From positions 434,001-498,000 of the forward strand of contig NZ_AP018341.1 of NCBI RefSeq assembly GCF_003574135.1: 64,000 bases of DNA, written 5' to 3'. The translations under genes and the position numbers were made by a program. Position 1 is the first letter of the stretch; each line of letters opens with the position of its first letter. This DNA is from a cyanobacterium endosymbiont of Rhopalodia gibberula. GTDB taxonomy: Bacteria > Cyanobacteriota > Cyanobacteriia > Cyanobacteriales > Microcystaceae. The notes beneath the pieces were generated by a model. That model saw only the letters and a program-made list of their open reading frames with translations, was not told where the DNA came from and searched no databases. Of this stretch, positions 43,424 through 52,812 are shown one piece after another.

Positions 43424-43570
43424 GTAGATAGAGAGAAAAATTAAGCTGTTCGTTATTTAAAATTTATAATTTTGACTGTGATAGAACTTTAGATCCGGAA
43501 ATAAAAATACAGAATACCTGTACTTAAATATCCAATAAGCGATTCAAATGCACAACAATTTAACCACTAA

Positions 43571-45133
43571 CTACTCATCAAGGGATTTATCTTTAACTCC
43601 GCGAACAATACGGGAAAATTCATTTTTTTCATCAATGGTAATTCGAGTGGGAGAACCACTAATAATGCCTTCGTAATTACGGAATGAACCCTGAATTCTT
43701 GGACCACCTTGATCAATGGTGTATTCCCGAATACCTTTATCATGCCAAGATCCTCGCATTTTAAAGACATTAATCGCTCTGGACATTTCCCCTCGAATTT
43801 CTACGTATTGCAGCATAAGAATGGTATCAGTGATAGTAGAAATATGAGATTCCGTAATAGAATTAGAACCCATAAATTGATCAGTTGTGTTGGTGAAAAA
43901 ACCTGTGATTTCTTCTTGTTTTGCGTAACCTGTTACCCCAATCACAAACTGACGAAAGGTGTTATTGGTAACTCCTCTTGCTAATGCTGAAAGAGAATCA
44001 ATAGCAATTCGTGACGGTTTAAATTCAGAAATTTCTGATTTAATGATCTGTAAATGATCTTCTAGTCCTGCAGATTCGGGATAGCTACATAATAATTTTA
44101 GTAGTCCCTTCTGTTCCATTTCTTCAAAATCAATTCCCCAGGAAAAAGCATTTCGAGACAATTGAGCACGAGACTCTTCATAAGCAAATAAAATTGATCT
44201 TTCTCCTTGACGACAACCTTCTTCTAAAAACTTACTTACTAACAAAGTTTTACCAGTTCCTGTTGCTCCAGTCGCCAGAATAATTGAGTCTTTAAAAAAG
44301 CCTCCTCCACACATTTCATCAAGAGTTTCAATCCCAGAAGAAGCTCGAGTATTTGAAGAACGCTGAGTAAGTCGCATAGCTCCTAACGGAAAAATATTAA
44401 TTCCATCATTAGTAATGGTGAAAGGATACTCTCCTTTCATATGGGTTGTTCCGCGCAGTTTAAGGATTTCAGCTGTTCTTCGACGACGTTCTCCTTCTAA
44501 AACATTTCGTAAAATAACCACATTATCAGAAACGAATTCTTCTACCCCAAAACGAGCGATCTGCCCGTATTCTTCCACCCGTTCTGTAGTCATAATTGAA
44601 GTAACCCCTAGGAGTTTTAACCGTGCTACTAAACGGAAAATTTCTCGACGTACCACGGAGGCTGCATCGTATTGTTGAAAAACTGCTGTTACTGAGTCAA
44701 TAGAAACGAGTTTTGCTTTATACTTGTAAATTGCATATTGAATACGTTCAATTAGGGCCGATAAATCAAAACTTCCCACCACTTCTTGTCCATCAGGGTC
44801 AGGGGAAGCATCAAGAATAAAGAGTTGACCCTTATCAATAATTTCTTGTAAATCCCAACCAAAACTATAGGCATTTTGAATAACGTCTGCTGGCGATTCC
44901 TCAAAAGTCACAAATAATCCCGGATAATCAAAGTATTTAATCCCATGATAGAGAAATTGAATTGCTAGTAATGTTTTACCAGTTCCTGATGTTCCACTCA
45001 CCAAGGTGGTTCTTCCAATAGGAAGTCCGCCATGGCTAATTTCATCAAACCCTTCAATCATAGTCCGAATCTTACGGACTCCTTTGGTGGGTAGTTTTTC
45101 TGATGTTTGCCTGTTAGGAAGCGGTTCATTCAT
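43571..45133 (-). CDS. kaiC: circadian clock ATPase/kinase KaiC
   Basis: 520 residues, the normal size. Two RecA-like halves are present. CI has Walker A GTSGTGKT (about 47-54) and catalytic E78-E79 (VTFEES). CII has Walker A GATGTGKT (about 289-296) and E319-E320 (AYEES). The autophosphorylation pair is intact at S432-T433 (HISTITDT), matching S431/T432 of Synechococcus. Third gene of kaiA-kaiB-kaiC, 107 bp after kaiB. All catalytic residues needed for the oscillator are present, so the protein is likely functional. Confidence 0.98.
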   Translation of the reverse strand: MNEPLPNRQTSEKLPTKGVRKIRTMIEGFDEISHGGLPIGRTTLVSGTSGTGKTLLAIQFLYHGIKYFDYPGLFVTFEESPADVIQNAYSFGWDLQEIIDKGQLFILDASPDPDGQEVVGSFDLSALIERIQYAIYKYKAKLVSIDSVTAVFQQYDAASVVRREIFRLVARLKLLGVTSIMTTERVEEYGQIARFGVEEFVSDNVVILRNVLEGERRRRTAEILKLRGTTHMKGEYPFTITNDGINIFPLGAMRLTQRSSNTRASSGIETLDEMCGGGFFKDSIILATGATGTGKTLLVSKFLEEGCRQGERSILFAYEESRAQLSRNAFSWGIDFEEMEQKGLLKLLCSYPESAGLEDHLQIIKSEISEFKPSRIAIDSLSALARGVTNNTFRQFVIGVTGYAKQEEITGFFTNTTDQFMGSNSITESHISTITDTILMLQYVEIRGEMSRAINVFKMRGSWHDKGIREYTIDQGGPRIQGSFRNYEGIISGSPTRITIDEKNEFSRIVRGVKDKSLDE

Positions 45134-45240
45134 TGTTGATTTATTGATTTTTCTTATTCAAGATTAACGATAACTTAATTTAAGATGTAAAGATATGCAA
45201 GTTTGTCTTAATATGTTAGCAAACAACATGGAAATTCCTG

Positions 45241-45555
45241 TTACGAATTATCTTCTCTTTCTTTGATTTCTTCATAAAGAAGATCTAGTCCAATAAGAAC
45301 TTTTTCTCTATCTGAAAGATCGCCTATAATCTTGCGAACAGGGGGAGGTAGAATTTTAGCTAGGGTTGGGGTTGCTGAAATTTTATCTTCCTCAGCTAAT
45401 CGAGGGTTTTTTAGGACATCAATAACTTTGAGGGCATAAACTCCTCTAAATTCATCTTCGAGAATATTTTTAAGCATTTTTAAAGCTTTGACAGAGTTGG
45501 TGGTATTGCCTGCCACGTAAAGTTTAAGAACATAGGTTTTTTTGAAGTTCATCAT
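45241..45555 (-). CDS. kaiB: circadian clock protein KaiB
   Basis: 104 residues with very high similarity to known Kai[51 protein letters not shown] and [10 protein letters not shown]. The C-terminal part is the fold-switching region that binds the KaiC CI ring. It lies between kaiA (309 bp upstream) and kaiC (107 bp downstream). The 309-bp gap is where a separate kaiBC promoter would be expected, as in Synechococcus. Confidence 0.98.
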   Translation of the reverse strand: MMNFKKTYVLKLYVAGNTTNSVKALKMLKNILEDEFRGVYALKVIDVLKNPRLAEEDKISATPTLAKILPPPVRKIIGDLSDREKVLIGLDLLYEEIKEREDNS

Positions 45556-45864
45556 CGGCTAGAGCTTAAGATATTTTGAGATAAAGAATATTGTTTGAAA
45601 GTATTTTTCGGACTTTTGTAGCCCAGCTGCAATAAAACTATAATGAACAAAAACTTGATATCTTGATTTGCAAGTCCTCCAATACCTCAAAGACTTGTTA
45701 TTTATAAAAAACAGAGTTTTTATTGTTACAGAGTACAGTTAGGATAAAAATTTTAGAAGTTATTAGCCACCAATTTATCATACTTATATCTAGAAGAGCC
45801 AATTTTTTTATTTCTCAAAAAATCTGAGATGGTAACAATGCCTTAATCTGTTTTGTAAAGTTAA
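45556..45864 (-). promoter_or_regulatory. kaiA-kaiB intergenic region, expected kaiBC promoter
   Basis: 309 bp without a gene. By analogy with Synechococcus, kaiBC has its own promoter here. I see no motif that fixes its position. Confidence 0.4.
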
Positions 45865-46749
45865 TCAAACATAAAGATTTTCCCTTGGAACTGAACGACG
45901 ATACATTTCTCCTAAATGCGCTAAAATATCGATGATGGTTAAGCGGTAATCTAAAAGAATTTCATCACTGCGGCCTTCTATTTTAAGCTGTTGAGAAAAT
46001 TCGTCGATTAACTCCATATGAATTTCTAAAATTTTAGAAATTGCAATATCAGCAAAAAAAGCTTTATTGACAAACTGATCAATAAACTGGTTAATTTCGG
46101 TCTCATTACTAAAGTAATTAAGAATGATTTTTCGATATTCTTCAGTTAAATGCTTAATGAGTTCTTCTTGCTGTATTTTAGAAATATTTCGAAAAAAATG
46201 TTTAGGATTTCTCTTATAAAATACCCCTAAATAGCCCAGTCTTTCCTTAAGCTTTTCCGCCAATCGACGTTGTTGCAAAAGCAGAAAACTTAACTGTTTA
46301 TCAGGAACTAAAGCTTCAGGTAAGGAAACTGGACTTTTCACTAAAGAACAACTTGGTCCCAAACGCAAAAACTGCGCAATGGCTAGCTCAAGAGATTTGT
46401 CTATATCATCCAAGGTAGTTACTAGCTGTCGTACCTCCGCACTATGATAGAGGCACGTTAGAGTTCCAACTTTTTCTAGAAGAACCTCTGAATCTAACTC
46501 TGGTTCAATAATAACCACCGGAAGTAGGGTTCCTTGCTCGTAAAGTTGATTAAATAAAGGAGAGACTGTAGTATCTCGGAAAATAACGAGACAATCAATT
46601 TGTACGTCATGACTGTTTACTAAGTCGAGTAACTCCTGAGAAGAGTAAACTAGTTGAATAGAATAGGATTTATTGCTCAGAATACTCGTCAAATCCTGGG
46701 CAATGTGGTGATTACTGATATAGAGACAAATCGATAATCTAGATTGCAA
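45865..46749 (-). CDS. kaiA: circadian clock protein KaiA
   Basis: 294 residues, aligning end to end with Synechococcus KaiA (284). The N-terminal pseudo-receiver domain (about 1-140) is followed by the KaiC-stimulating four-helix domain, with LAEKLKERLGYLGVFYKRNP, FFADIAISKILEIHMELIDEF and ILLDYRLTIIDILAHLGEMYRR. It promotes KaiC autophosphorylation. The only plausible start is TTG at 46749-46747, as no ATG lies in frame nearby and the N-terminus aligns there. The ribosome-binding site is weak, suggesting low expression. Confidence 0.95.
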   Translation of the reverse strand: MQSRLSICLYISNHHIAQDLTSILSNKSYSIQLVYSSQELLDLVNSHDVQIDCLVIFRDTTVSPLFNQLYEQGTLLPVVIIEPELDSEVLLEKVGTLTCLYHSAEVRQLVTTLDDIDKSLELAIAQFLRLGPSCSLVKSPVSLPEALVPDKQLSFLLLQQRRLAEKLKERLGYLGVFYKRNPKHFFRNISKIQQEELIKHLTEEYRKIILNYFSNETEINQFIDQFVNKAFFADIAISKILEIHMELIDEFSQQLKIEGRSDEILLDYRLTIIDILAHLGEMYRRSVPRENLYV

Positions 46750-48027
46750 GGTTTTAATATTAAGAACTAGGTTGCTAGAGAATTATTAAAGAAAAAACTG
46801 AAGAGTATTAACAACTCCCTCTCATAAAGGTTAACACAAATACTTTCAGATTATATAATTTAGGATTTTTGACTAAACTCTCCCAAGAAAAATTAAGCGC
46901 TTACTCCCTAGTTGACTATTGTTAATTCTTCGTTTTTAAAATAGCTCTGCTTTTTATAGCAGGTAAGTTTAAATAAACTCACTACTAAAAAAGTAGTTAA
47001 TACTAGTAATTGCTAAATACTTTTTTTTTAAAAAAAAGTTAAAAAAAATAAAAGATTAAGAATTTCAAAAATAAACTAATCACGAAAAATACCCCAAAAT
47101 AAGGTAAATATCCAAAATCTTATATGTAAATTCTAAGAAATAGAAAGTTAATAAAATTGCAGGCTAGGTGAGACTTTTAAAAAATAATTTATAGACAAAT
47201 TATTTAAGTAAAAAAAAGATTATGATTTTCTCTGAAAAATATAAGAAAGACAACTTGGAGTGAAGAGGAGATTGAATATCTTGAAGAGCTTTTATCAAAA
47301 AATAAAAAGACTTATTATAGCCAACAATTATCTAATTGTCTTTAAAAAAAATAATTGTTGAATTAACTTTTAAAAGAATCTGTAAATATTTTTTAGAAAA
47401 GCCTAGAAATAAACAATATATTAAAAAATAATGCTGTTAATAAATAGTTAAAAATAAATATTATTATACTAATATAATTGATATTTGCTCCAAGCAACTA
47501 CTATAATTAGAGTGATAAAAAAATATGCAATTCTACTTAAATAAAAAATAATTAGCTTTAAACTAATTACTTAATTGCTAATTATTAAATAATAATTTAA
47601 TTTACTTTCAACTCTCTGATCGCTATGTATAGCGTATATAAATTAATAAATAAATTTGGTGTTTTTTATTAATTAAAACTAACTTTGATTTTGAATATAA
47701 AAACTTTGGTAATTGTTGAATATAAATCTCCATAAATAGAGAATATTTCTAGTTAAGTAGATGAGTATTATTAAATATACTAAATTATTAGATAATAACT
47801 TCTGAGACTCTTATTTTAACTGTGTTGTGCAACTCAAAAAACTTTATCTCTATAAGCATTAAGTTTTTAATATCTTGAAAATTTTGCAAAGCAAAACTTC
47901 ATAGTTGATTTAGATGAGCCATAAGTCTTTGTACGAACAAATATTTGTAAACTTATTCTAAGAATTGTAATCATTTGTAATTTCTAAGCCTTTAAAGACC
48001 ACTAATCAAGGCAAGATCAAGATTAGA
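46750..48027. other. 1.28-kb divergent spacer
   Basis: AT-rich region between kaiA and the large kinase gene. A plus-strand fragment near 47245-47345 reads RKTTWSEEEIEYLEELLSKN and ends in a stop; it looks like a Myb/SANT-like or HTH piece of a lost gene. A near-perfect T9/A8 palindrome is at 47019-47038. Confidence 0.5.
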
Positions 48028-50613
48028 ATGAAGGACAGAGATACCTGTCTTGATTTGGACAGAATCACCCCCGTTAGGCCGATGCTGACCATAAAACAAT
48101 TCCTGCACCCTGTCCCTATTTGTCAATCTTCTATCACCATTCAAGAGATTACTGCCCTATTTTGCTCAGGAAACTATGAGGGGGTAGTGGTGGTAGATTG
48201 TGACCAAAAGCCATTAGGTCTGATCTCTAGCCATTATTTTCTTTCACTACTCCTACAACAGCCTTTTGAGGCTATGCTTTCATCATCTAGGTTTTCTAAG
48301 AAAAATAGTCAAGTATCTCAATCGTTGAAACTAGATGATCTAGAAAACTTGTTAACTCCTTTAGTACTTATTCCTTATGACTTAAAAGTAATAGACTTTT
48401 CTGCCTATTTACGAGACAAGAATATTGACTCAAGAACTTCTCCTACTTATGGACTTGTGAATAACAGTGGAAATTTTCAGGGGCTTCTCGATAGCCGAAA
48501 AATGCTACAAGCTTTTTTGACTCAAACCCTTCCTATTGCCCCTCAATCGTCTTCATTATTCACCTCAGGATCGTTCCTGATTGAATTGTTGGAGCAATTT
48601 CCCCTACCTGCTATGTTACAAACAAAACAGGGAAATGTGATACTACAAAATCACATTTGGCGTGAGCAAATTGGAGAAAATCAACTCTCCAATGATGCTA
48701 GTGTTTGCTCCTTATCGAGCCCAAAAACACAATCTTTCTCGGATCAAGTCGTTGCAGTTGCCCAAACTCCTACTTTCCACTTTCTTGCTCCCTACTACTT
48801 AGCAGACTGTTCTTCTTTAACAACTCACCCTTCTTATTCTCAATGGTTTCAATCTGTTTCTGAGAAGCTTAAACCTCAAGATTCTCTAACCAATACCAAT
48901 TCGTTACATCCTTTTTTGTCTTCTCCTAGCTCATTAATAAACTATAATCTGGGCAAAGAAAGAGTTTGGAAATTTGTTAGATGTCCCCTAAACACGAAAG
49001 ATGGAGGAATTTCTCTAGTCTTAGCTGCTGATGTCACAGAACAGCAAAGGCTGTGTCAAGAATTAGCGGCAAAAAATGCTGATTTAGTTCAGCTCAATCG
49101 TCTCAAAGATGAATTCCTCGCTTGTATTAGCCACGAGTTAAAATCTCCCCTCACAGCAGTGGTAGGATTGTCGAGTCTTTTGAGGGAACAAAAAGTCGGT
49201 GAACTTAATTCTCGTCAAGTCCATTATGCCCAGTCAATTTACCGCAGTGGACGTCAATTGATGACTATAGTGAATGATTTGCTCGATCTCACTCACTTAG
49301 AAACAGGGGAGCTTAAGTTAACCTTTATTTCACTTAACATCCAAAGTGTCTGTGAACGAGCTTACAATGCCATCTCTGAAAAATACCAGGATAAAATTGA
49401 TAACTCCATATCGTTTTCCCTAGAAATAGAACCAGGATTAAAGTTTTTACTAGCCGATGAACTGCGTTTACATCAGATGTTAGTACATCTGTTGGATAAT
49501 GCTATGAAATTTAGTCAATCAGGTGGAGCAATTGGCATCAAAGTAAATTACTGGGAGAATTGGGTTGCGTTTAACGTTTGGGATACAGGCATTGGCATTC
49601 CTGAAGAGTCTCAACACTTGATATTTCAGAAATTCCAACAATTAGAAAACCCGTTGACTCGTAAATTCGAAGGGACTGGCTTGGGACTGGTACTAACCCA
49701 GCGCTTAGCAAGAGCTCATGGGGGTGAGATTTCTTTTATTTCTAAAGCAGGACAGGGAAGTCAGTTTACACTACTGTTGCCCCCTGATGCTAAATTTCAG
49801 GGTAGGAAATATCATCATCAATCTTCTCTAACGCCTTATCCCCTGGTGTTGATTGTCGAAGCCATTCCTCAATGTATAGAAAATTTGATGGGTAAGCTGA
49901 ATGAATTAGGCTATAGAGTGGTTATTGCCCGTACTGGCACAGAAGCAGTGGAAAAAGCACGACGATTACGTCCCTATGCTATTTTGCTAAATCCTTTATT
50001 GCCCTTACTATCAGGGTGGGATGTGTTGACATTAATCAAATCTGACCCCCAGACTCGGAAAATTCGCGTCTTTATGACAACCACTGAGAATCGCCAACCC
50101 TTAAAAGAACCAAATCAAGCGGACGGCTTTGTATCTGTTCCTCTCGATTCATCAGTGCTAAAAACAATTTTGGGGAAAGTTAATCCTCTAAAAAAGATTT
50201 CTGATCGTGCTTTGACTCTATTAAGTCTTTGTCCCAACTGTCCTGATAGCAAAACTAAGTTTGTTCTATGCTCTCCTCTAGACTGGACTTCAACGGATTT
50301 GCCCTCTCAATTTAATCATCGTATTCTCGAGGGCGACAATCTCGAACAAGCACAAATATTAGCCAATATTTGGCAGGTCGATGTAGTAGTCTTAGATGGC
50401 CGTTGTCTTGATGATCCAACCGATTACGTGCAATCACTTTCTGAACAACCCAGATTAGCTGAGTTACCCTTAGTTACCTTAGACTTAAAAACAACCGAAG
50501 CAGCCAATCAAGTCAAAAATTTATCTGTTTTTCCTTGCTTGATTCCTCGAAATAAGCAAAATACTCAGCAATTATGGCAGGTTATTTCTATTGCTGCCTC
50601 AAGTACACTCTAA
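48028..50613 (+). CDS. CBS-domain hybrid sensor histidine kinase
   Basis: 861 residues. A CBS pair comes first (about 20-170). A PAS-like stretch (about 180-340) follows, then HisKA with phospho-acceptor H369 (FLACISHELKSPLTAVVGLS), then HATPase with N box HLLDNAMKF, G1 DTGIGIP and G2 GTGLGL. The receiver-like domain (about 605-720) has the phospho-acceptor Asp replaced by Asn655 (ILLNPLLPLLSGWDVL). A further uncharacterised domain ends the protein. The kinase core looks active; the receiver probably cannot be phosphorylated. CBS domains often sense adenine nucleotides, so energy-state sensing is possible. No cognate regulator is adjacent. Confidence 0.85.
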   Translation: MKDRDTCLDLDRITPVRPMLTIKQFLHPVPICQSSITIQEITALFCSGNYEGVVVVDCDQKPLGLISSHYFLSLLLQQPFEAMLSSSRFSKKNSQVSQSLKLDDLENLLTPLVLIPYDLKVIDFSAYLRDKNIDSRTSPTYGLVNNSGNFQGLLDSRKMLQAFLTQTLPIAPQSSSLFTSGSFLIELLEQFPLPAMLQTKQGNVILQNHIWREQIGENQLSNDASVCSLSSPKTQSFSDQVVAVAQTPTFHFLAPYYLADCSSLTTHPSYSQWFQSVSEKLKPQDSLTNTNSLHPFLSSPSSLINYNLGKERVWKFVRCPLNTKDGGISLVLAADVTEQQRLCQELAAKNADLVQLNRLKDEFLACISHELKSPLTAVVGLSSLLREQKVGELNSRQVHYAQSIYRSGRQLMTIVNDLLDLTHLETGELKLTFISLNIQSVCERAYNAISEKYQDKIDNSISFSLEIEPGLKFLLADELRLHQMLVHLLDNAMKFSQSGGAIGIKVNYWENWVAFNVWDTGIGIPEESQHLIFQKFQQLENPLTRKFEGTGLGLVLTQRLARAHGGEISFISKAGQGSQFTLLLPPDAKFQGRKYHHQSSLTPYPLVLIVEAIPQCIENLMGKLNELGYRVVIARTGTEAVEKARRLRPYAILLNPLLPLLSGWDVLTLIKSDPQTRKIRVFMTTTENRQPLKEPNQADGFVSVPLDSSVLKTILGKVNPLKKISDRALTLLSLCPNCPDSKTKFVLCSPLDWTSTDLPSQFNHRILEGDNLEQAQILANIWQVDVVVLDGRCLDDPTDYVQSLSEQPRLAELPLVTLDLKTTEAANQVKNLSVFPCLIPRNKQNTQQLWQVISIAASSTL

Positions 50614-50935
50614 GATTCCTAGATAATAATGTACGGTGGTTAATCAACGCCTTCGATGAATTCCCAAAGGATTAATCGAGTCTTTAGCTCCCAAGCGAGG
50701 ACTTCATGCTATAAATAAAAGGATAAGCGTCGAACCGTAGAGTAATTCCGCAAGATCTTAGGTCCGAGATAAAAACGCGCTCAAAATTTGACAACTAAAA
50801 TTGGTGCTGCTAACTGTGAAGGTATCTGGATAGGGTAGGTGAATAGGAGGATTTTTTATCTAGAAGATATAGGTGAAGTAACAGGGTTTTATTGCGAGGG
50901 ACAAGAATACTGCGCTTATCAAAACTGTCAATAGT
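50614..50935. other. spacer between hybrid kinase and plsC
   Basis: 322 bp where the two genes converge. The base composition is less AT-rich than other gaps and short runs look coding-like, but none can be identified. No clear terminator. Confidence 0.4.
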
Positions 50936-51586
50936 CTAACGCCCTAAATCATGCATTTTGTTAATGGCCATAGCACATTGTTGGGTAACGGCTGTAAGTT
51001 CGGTACGTTTAACTGATGCAGGGGGATCAATTAAGGTGCCAACGCGTAAAGTAATAGGAACAGGAAGGGGAATACGAACTCCTTTGGGGAGAATTTTATG
51101 AGTTCCCCATAAACAGACTGGAAGTAAGGGAAGTTGAGCTTTGGCAGCAATCATAGCTGCTCCCAATTTGGGTTCATGAATACGACCATCTGTTGTGCGA
51201 GTTCCTTCAAGAAAAATACCTACAATCCATCCTTCTTTGAGAGCATTCAAAGCCGCTCGAATTGCCCCACGATCACCTGAACTTCGTTTGACAGGGTAAG
51301 CTCCATATAACTTAATTCCCTCCTTAAGAAGGGGAATCTCAAATAACTCTTGTTTAGCCATAAATGCTACAGGACGACCAACTCCACTGCCCAAAATAGG
51401 AGGATCAAAGTAACTAGCGTGGTTACTAACAATAATTAAAGGATTTTTTAGCGGAACATTTTCAAGTCCATAAATCTTTCCTCGGAAATAAGTATGGAAG
51501 ATTGGAGCAATAATAATTCCCTTAAATAAATAATAAAGAATTAAATTTTTAAGAGTTTCTCGTTCACGAAATTCACTGTTAGGCAT
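50936..51586 (-). CDS. plsC: 1-acyl-sn-glycerol-3-phosphate acyltransferase
   Basis: 216 residues. The acyltransferase motifs are intact: NHASYFDPP (HX4D), GAYPVKRSSGDRGAIRAAL and FLEGTRTTDGRIHEPKLGAA. It makes phosphatidic acid from lysophosphatidate at the inner membrane, the branch point of glycerolipid synthesis. Confidence 0.9.
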   Translation of the reverse strand: MPNSEFRERETLKNLILYYLFKGIIIAPIFHTYFRGKIYGLENVPLKNPLIIVSNHASYFDPPILGSGVGRPVAFMAKQELFEIPLLKEGIKLYGAYPVKRSSGDRGAIRAALNALKEGWIVGIFLEGTRTTDGRIHEPKLGAAMIAAKAQLPLLPVCLWGTHKILPKGVRIPLPVPITLRVGTLIDPPASVKRTELTAVTQQCAMAINKMHDLGR

Positions 51587-51781
51587 GGTGATTACTTATT
51601 TTTTCTTAATTTTTTTCCACCTAATCAAATTACCCCATATTCTCATCAGTTAGTTCTTCACTAGATAACAAAGGTGTAACATAATGTCCAAATGTCGCAG
51701 TGGGTGACTTGTCTGAGATTCCTTAGTTTTTAGAACCATTGTCGCCTAAGACTTAGGAAAAAATTTAGGGAAATATGATTT

Positions 51782-52210
51782 TTAGATTACTTCAGCTTTG
51801 AGTTTATCAATCACTTGTTGTTCAGCTAATTTAATAGCCATCTCTTCCTTTTTTTTGAGCTGCTTATAAAGCTTTTCAACTAATTGTTTTTGTTCTTCTA
51901 ATTCTATCTGGCATCGATTCACTTTTTGTGTATCCAGCTTAAGCGTTGTGACCAATATTTTTCCTTCTTCTAAGCTCATTTTCATTTGTAGATTATTAAC
52001 TTGTTGATTAGTTTTATCTAAAATTTCGGTTAATTTCCTTACTTTAACTTCGAGTTCAGCTTTAGTCATGCGACTTAACCTAGGATTGGTAGTGGATTGC
52101 AATGAAGGAAGAGCCTGAAAACTTTTTTCTTTAGTTGTGTCGGAAATATTTCCAAGAGCATCCGGGAAAGCTTCTTCTCTCAAGAAATCAGGTAAGCTTT
52201 TCTTTGTCAT
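51782..52210 (-). CDS. coiled-coil protein downstream of ParA remnant
   Basis: 142 residues. The N-terminus is polar and disordered (about 1-45). A long coiled coil with Lys/Glu/Gln/Leu heptads follows (about 46-142), for example LSRMTKAELEVKVRKLTEIL. It starts 31 bp after the ParA pseudogene, so the two probably formed one operon. It may be a ParA partner, now without it. I do not recognise a named family. Confidence 0.6.
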   Translation of the reverse strand: MTKKSLPDFLREEAFPDALGNISDTTKEKSFQALPSLQSTTNPRLSRMTKAELEVKVRKLTEILDKTNQQVNNLQMKMSLEEGKILVTTLKLDTQKVNRCQIELEEQKQLVEKLYKQLKKKEEMAIKLAEQQVIDKLKAEVI

Positions 52211-52241
52211 AATTTACTCCAATCTCGTTGTAACTCTTCTG

Positions 52242-52812
52242 TTACCCTACAGTAATCCGCCTTAGCTGTTTTGGTATTTTCCCTCGTTGTTCTCTAACAG
52301 GAGCTCCTTCTAATACTGCTCGTTCATGGGCTTTATACTGACAAATAAAAGTATGGCAAGTAGGAAGTTTCAATTCTAGGAGGGTATTTTGTGCCTCTGA
52401 AATCTCTTTGAGACTACGAGAATCTACCTTAGTTAACAAAACCCGGTAAGCAGTTCTAAGCAGTACTACCATGATGCATACTGTCTCAATTAAAGTTGTG
52501 AAATCCATCGGAGTTGGTGGGGTAGGCAGAATTAAATAATCAGCAGATATAATCACAGCTTTTAGAGATTCTGAACGCAATGCTGGAGGTATATCCACAA
52601 TAGCAAGTCCATAATCGCTAGTTTGATAGATTTTTTCTAAAAATTTAGGATTATCTTCTACCTTCAAATTAAGATCCATATTTTCTTTACCACGTCCTGT
52701 CTACCAGGTTACAGACTTCTGAGGATCAGAATCTACTAACAAAACTTCCTATTTTTGTCCGCTACAGTCGCCAAATTGACGGCTGTAGTGGTTTTATATA
52801 CACCCCTTTACT
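52242..52812 (-). pseudogene. ParA-family ATPase remnant
   Basis: The open part (52242-52679, 145 codons) is the C-terminal two thirds of a ParA/MinD-type ATPase, with LAIVDIPPALRSESLKAVII, ADYLILPTPPTPMDF and a C-terminal REQRGKIPKQLRRI. Just upstream the frame reads VLLVDSDPQKSVTW, then a TAG at 52701-52703 where TGG (Trp) is expected. Further upstream the frame shifts, giving VYKTTTAVNLATVADKN, the remnant of the Walker A region (KGGVGKTTTAVNL). With a broken P-loop, a frameshift and a nonsense codon, the gene cannot encode a normal ATPase. Confidence 0.8.

Noticed and set aside
47019-47038. T9/A8 near-palindrome considered as a terminator
   Set aside because: A homopolymer pair of this kind arises easily in such AT-rich DNA, and no gene ends nearby.
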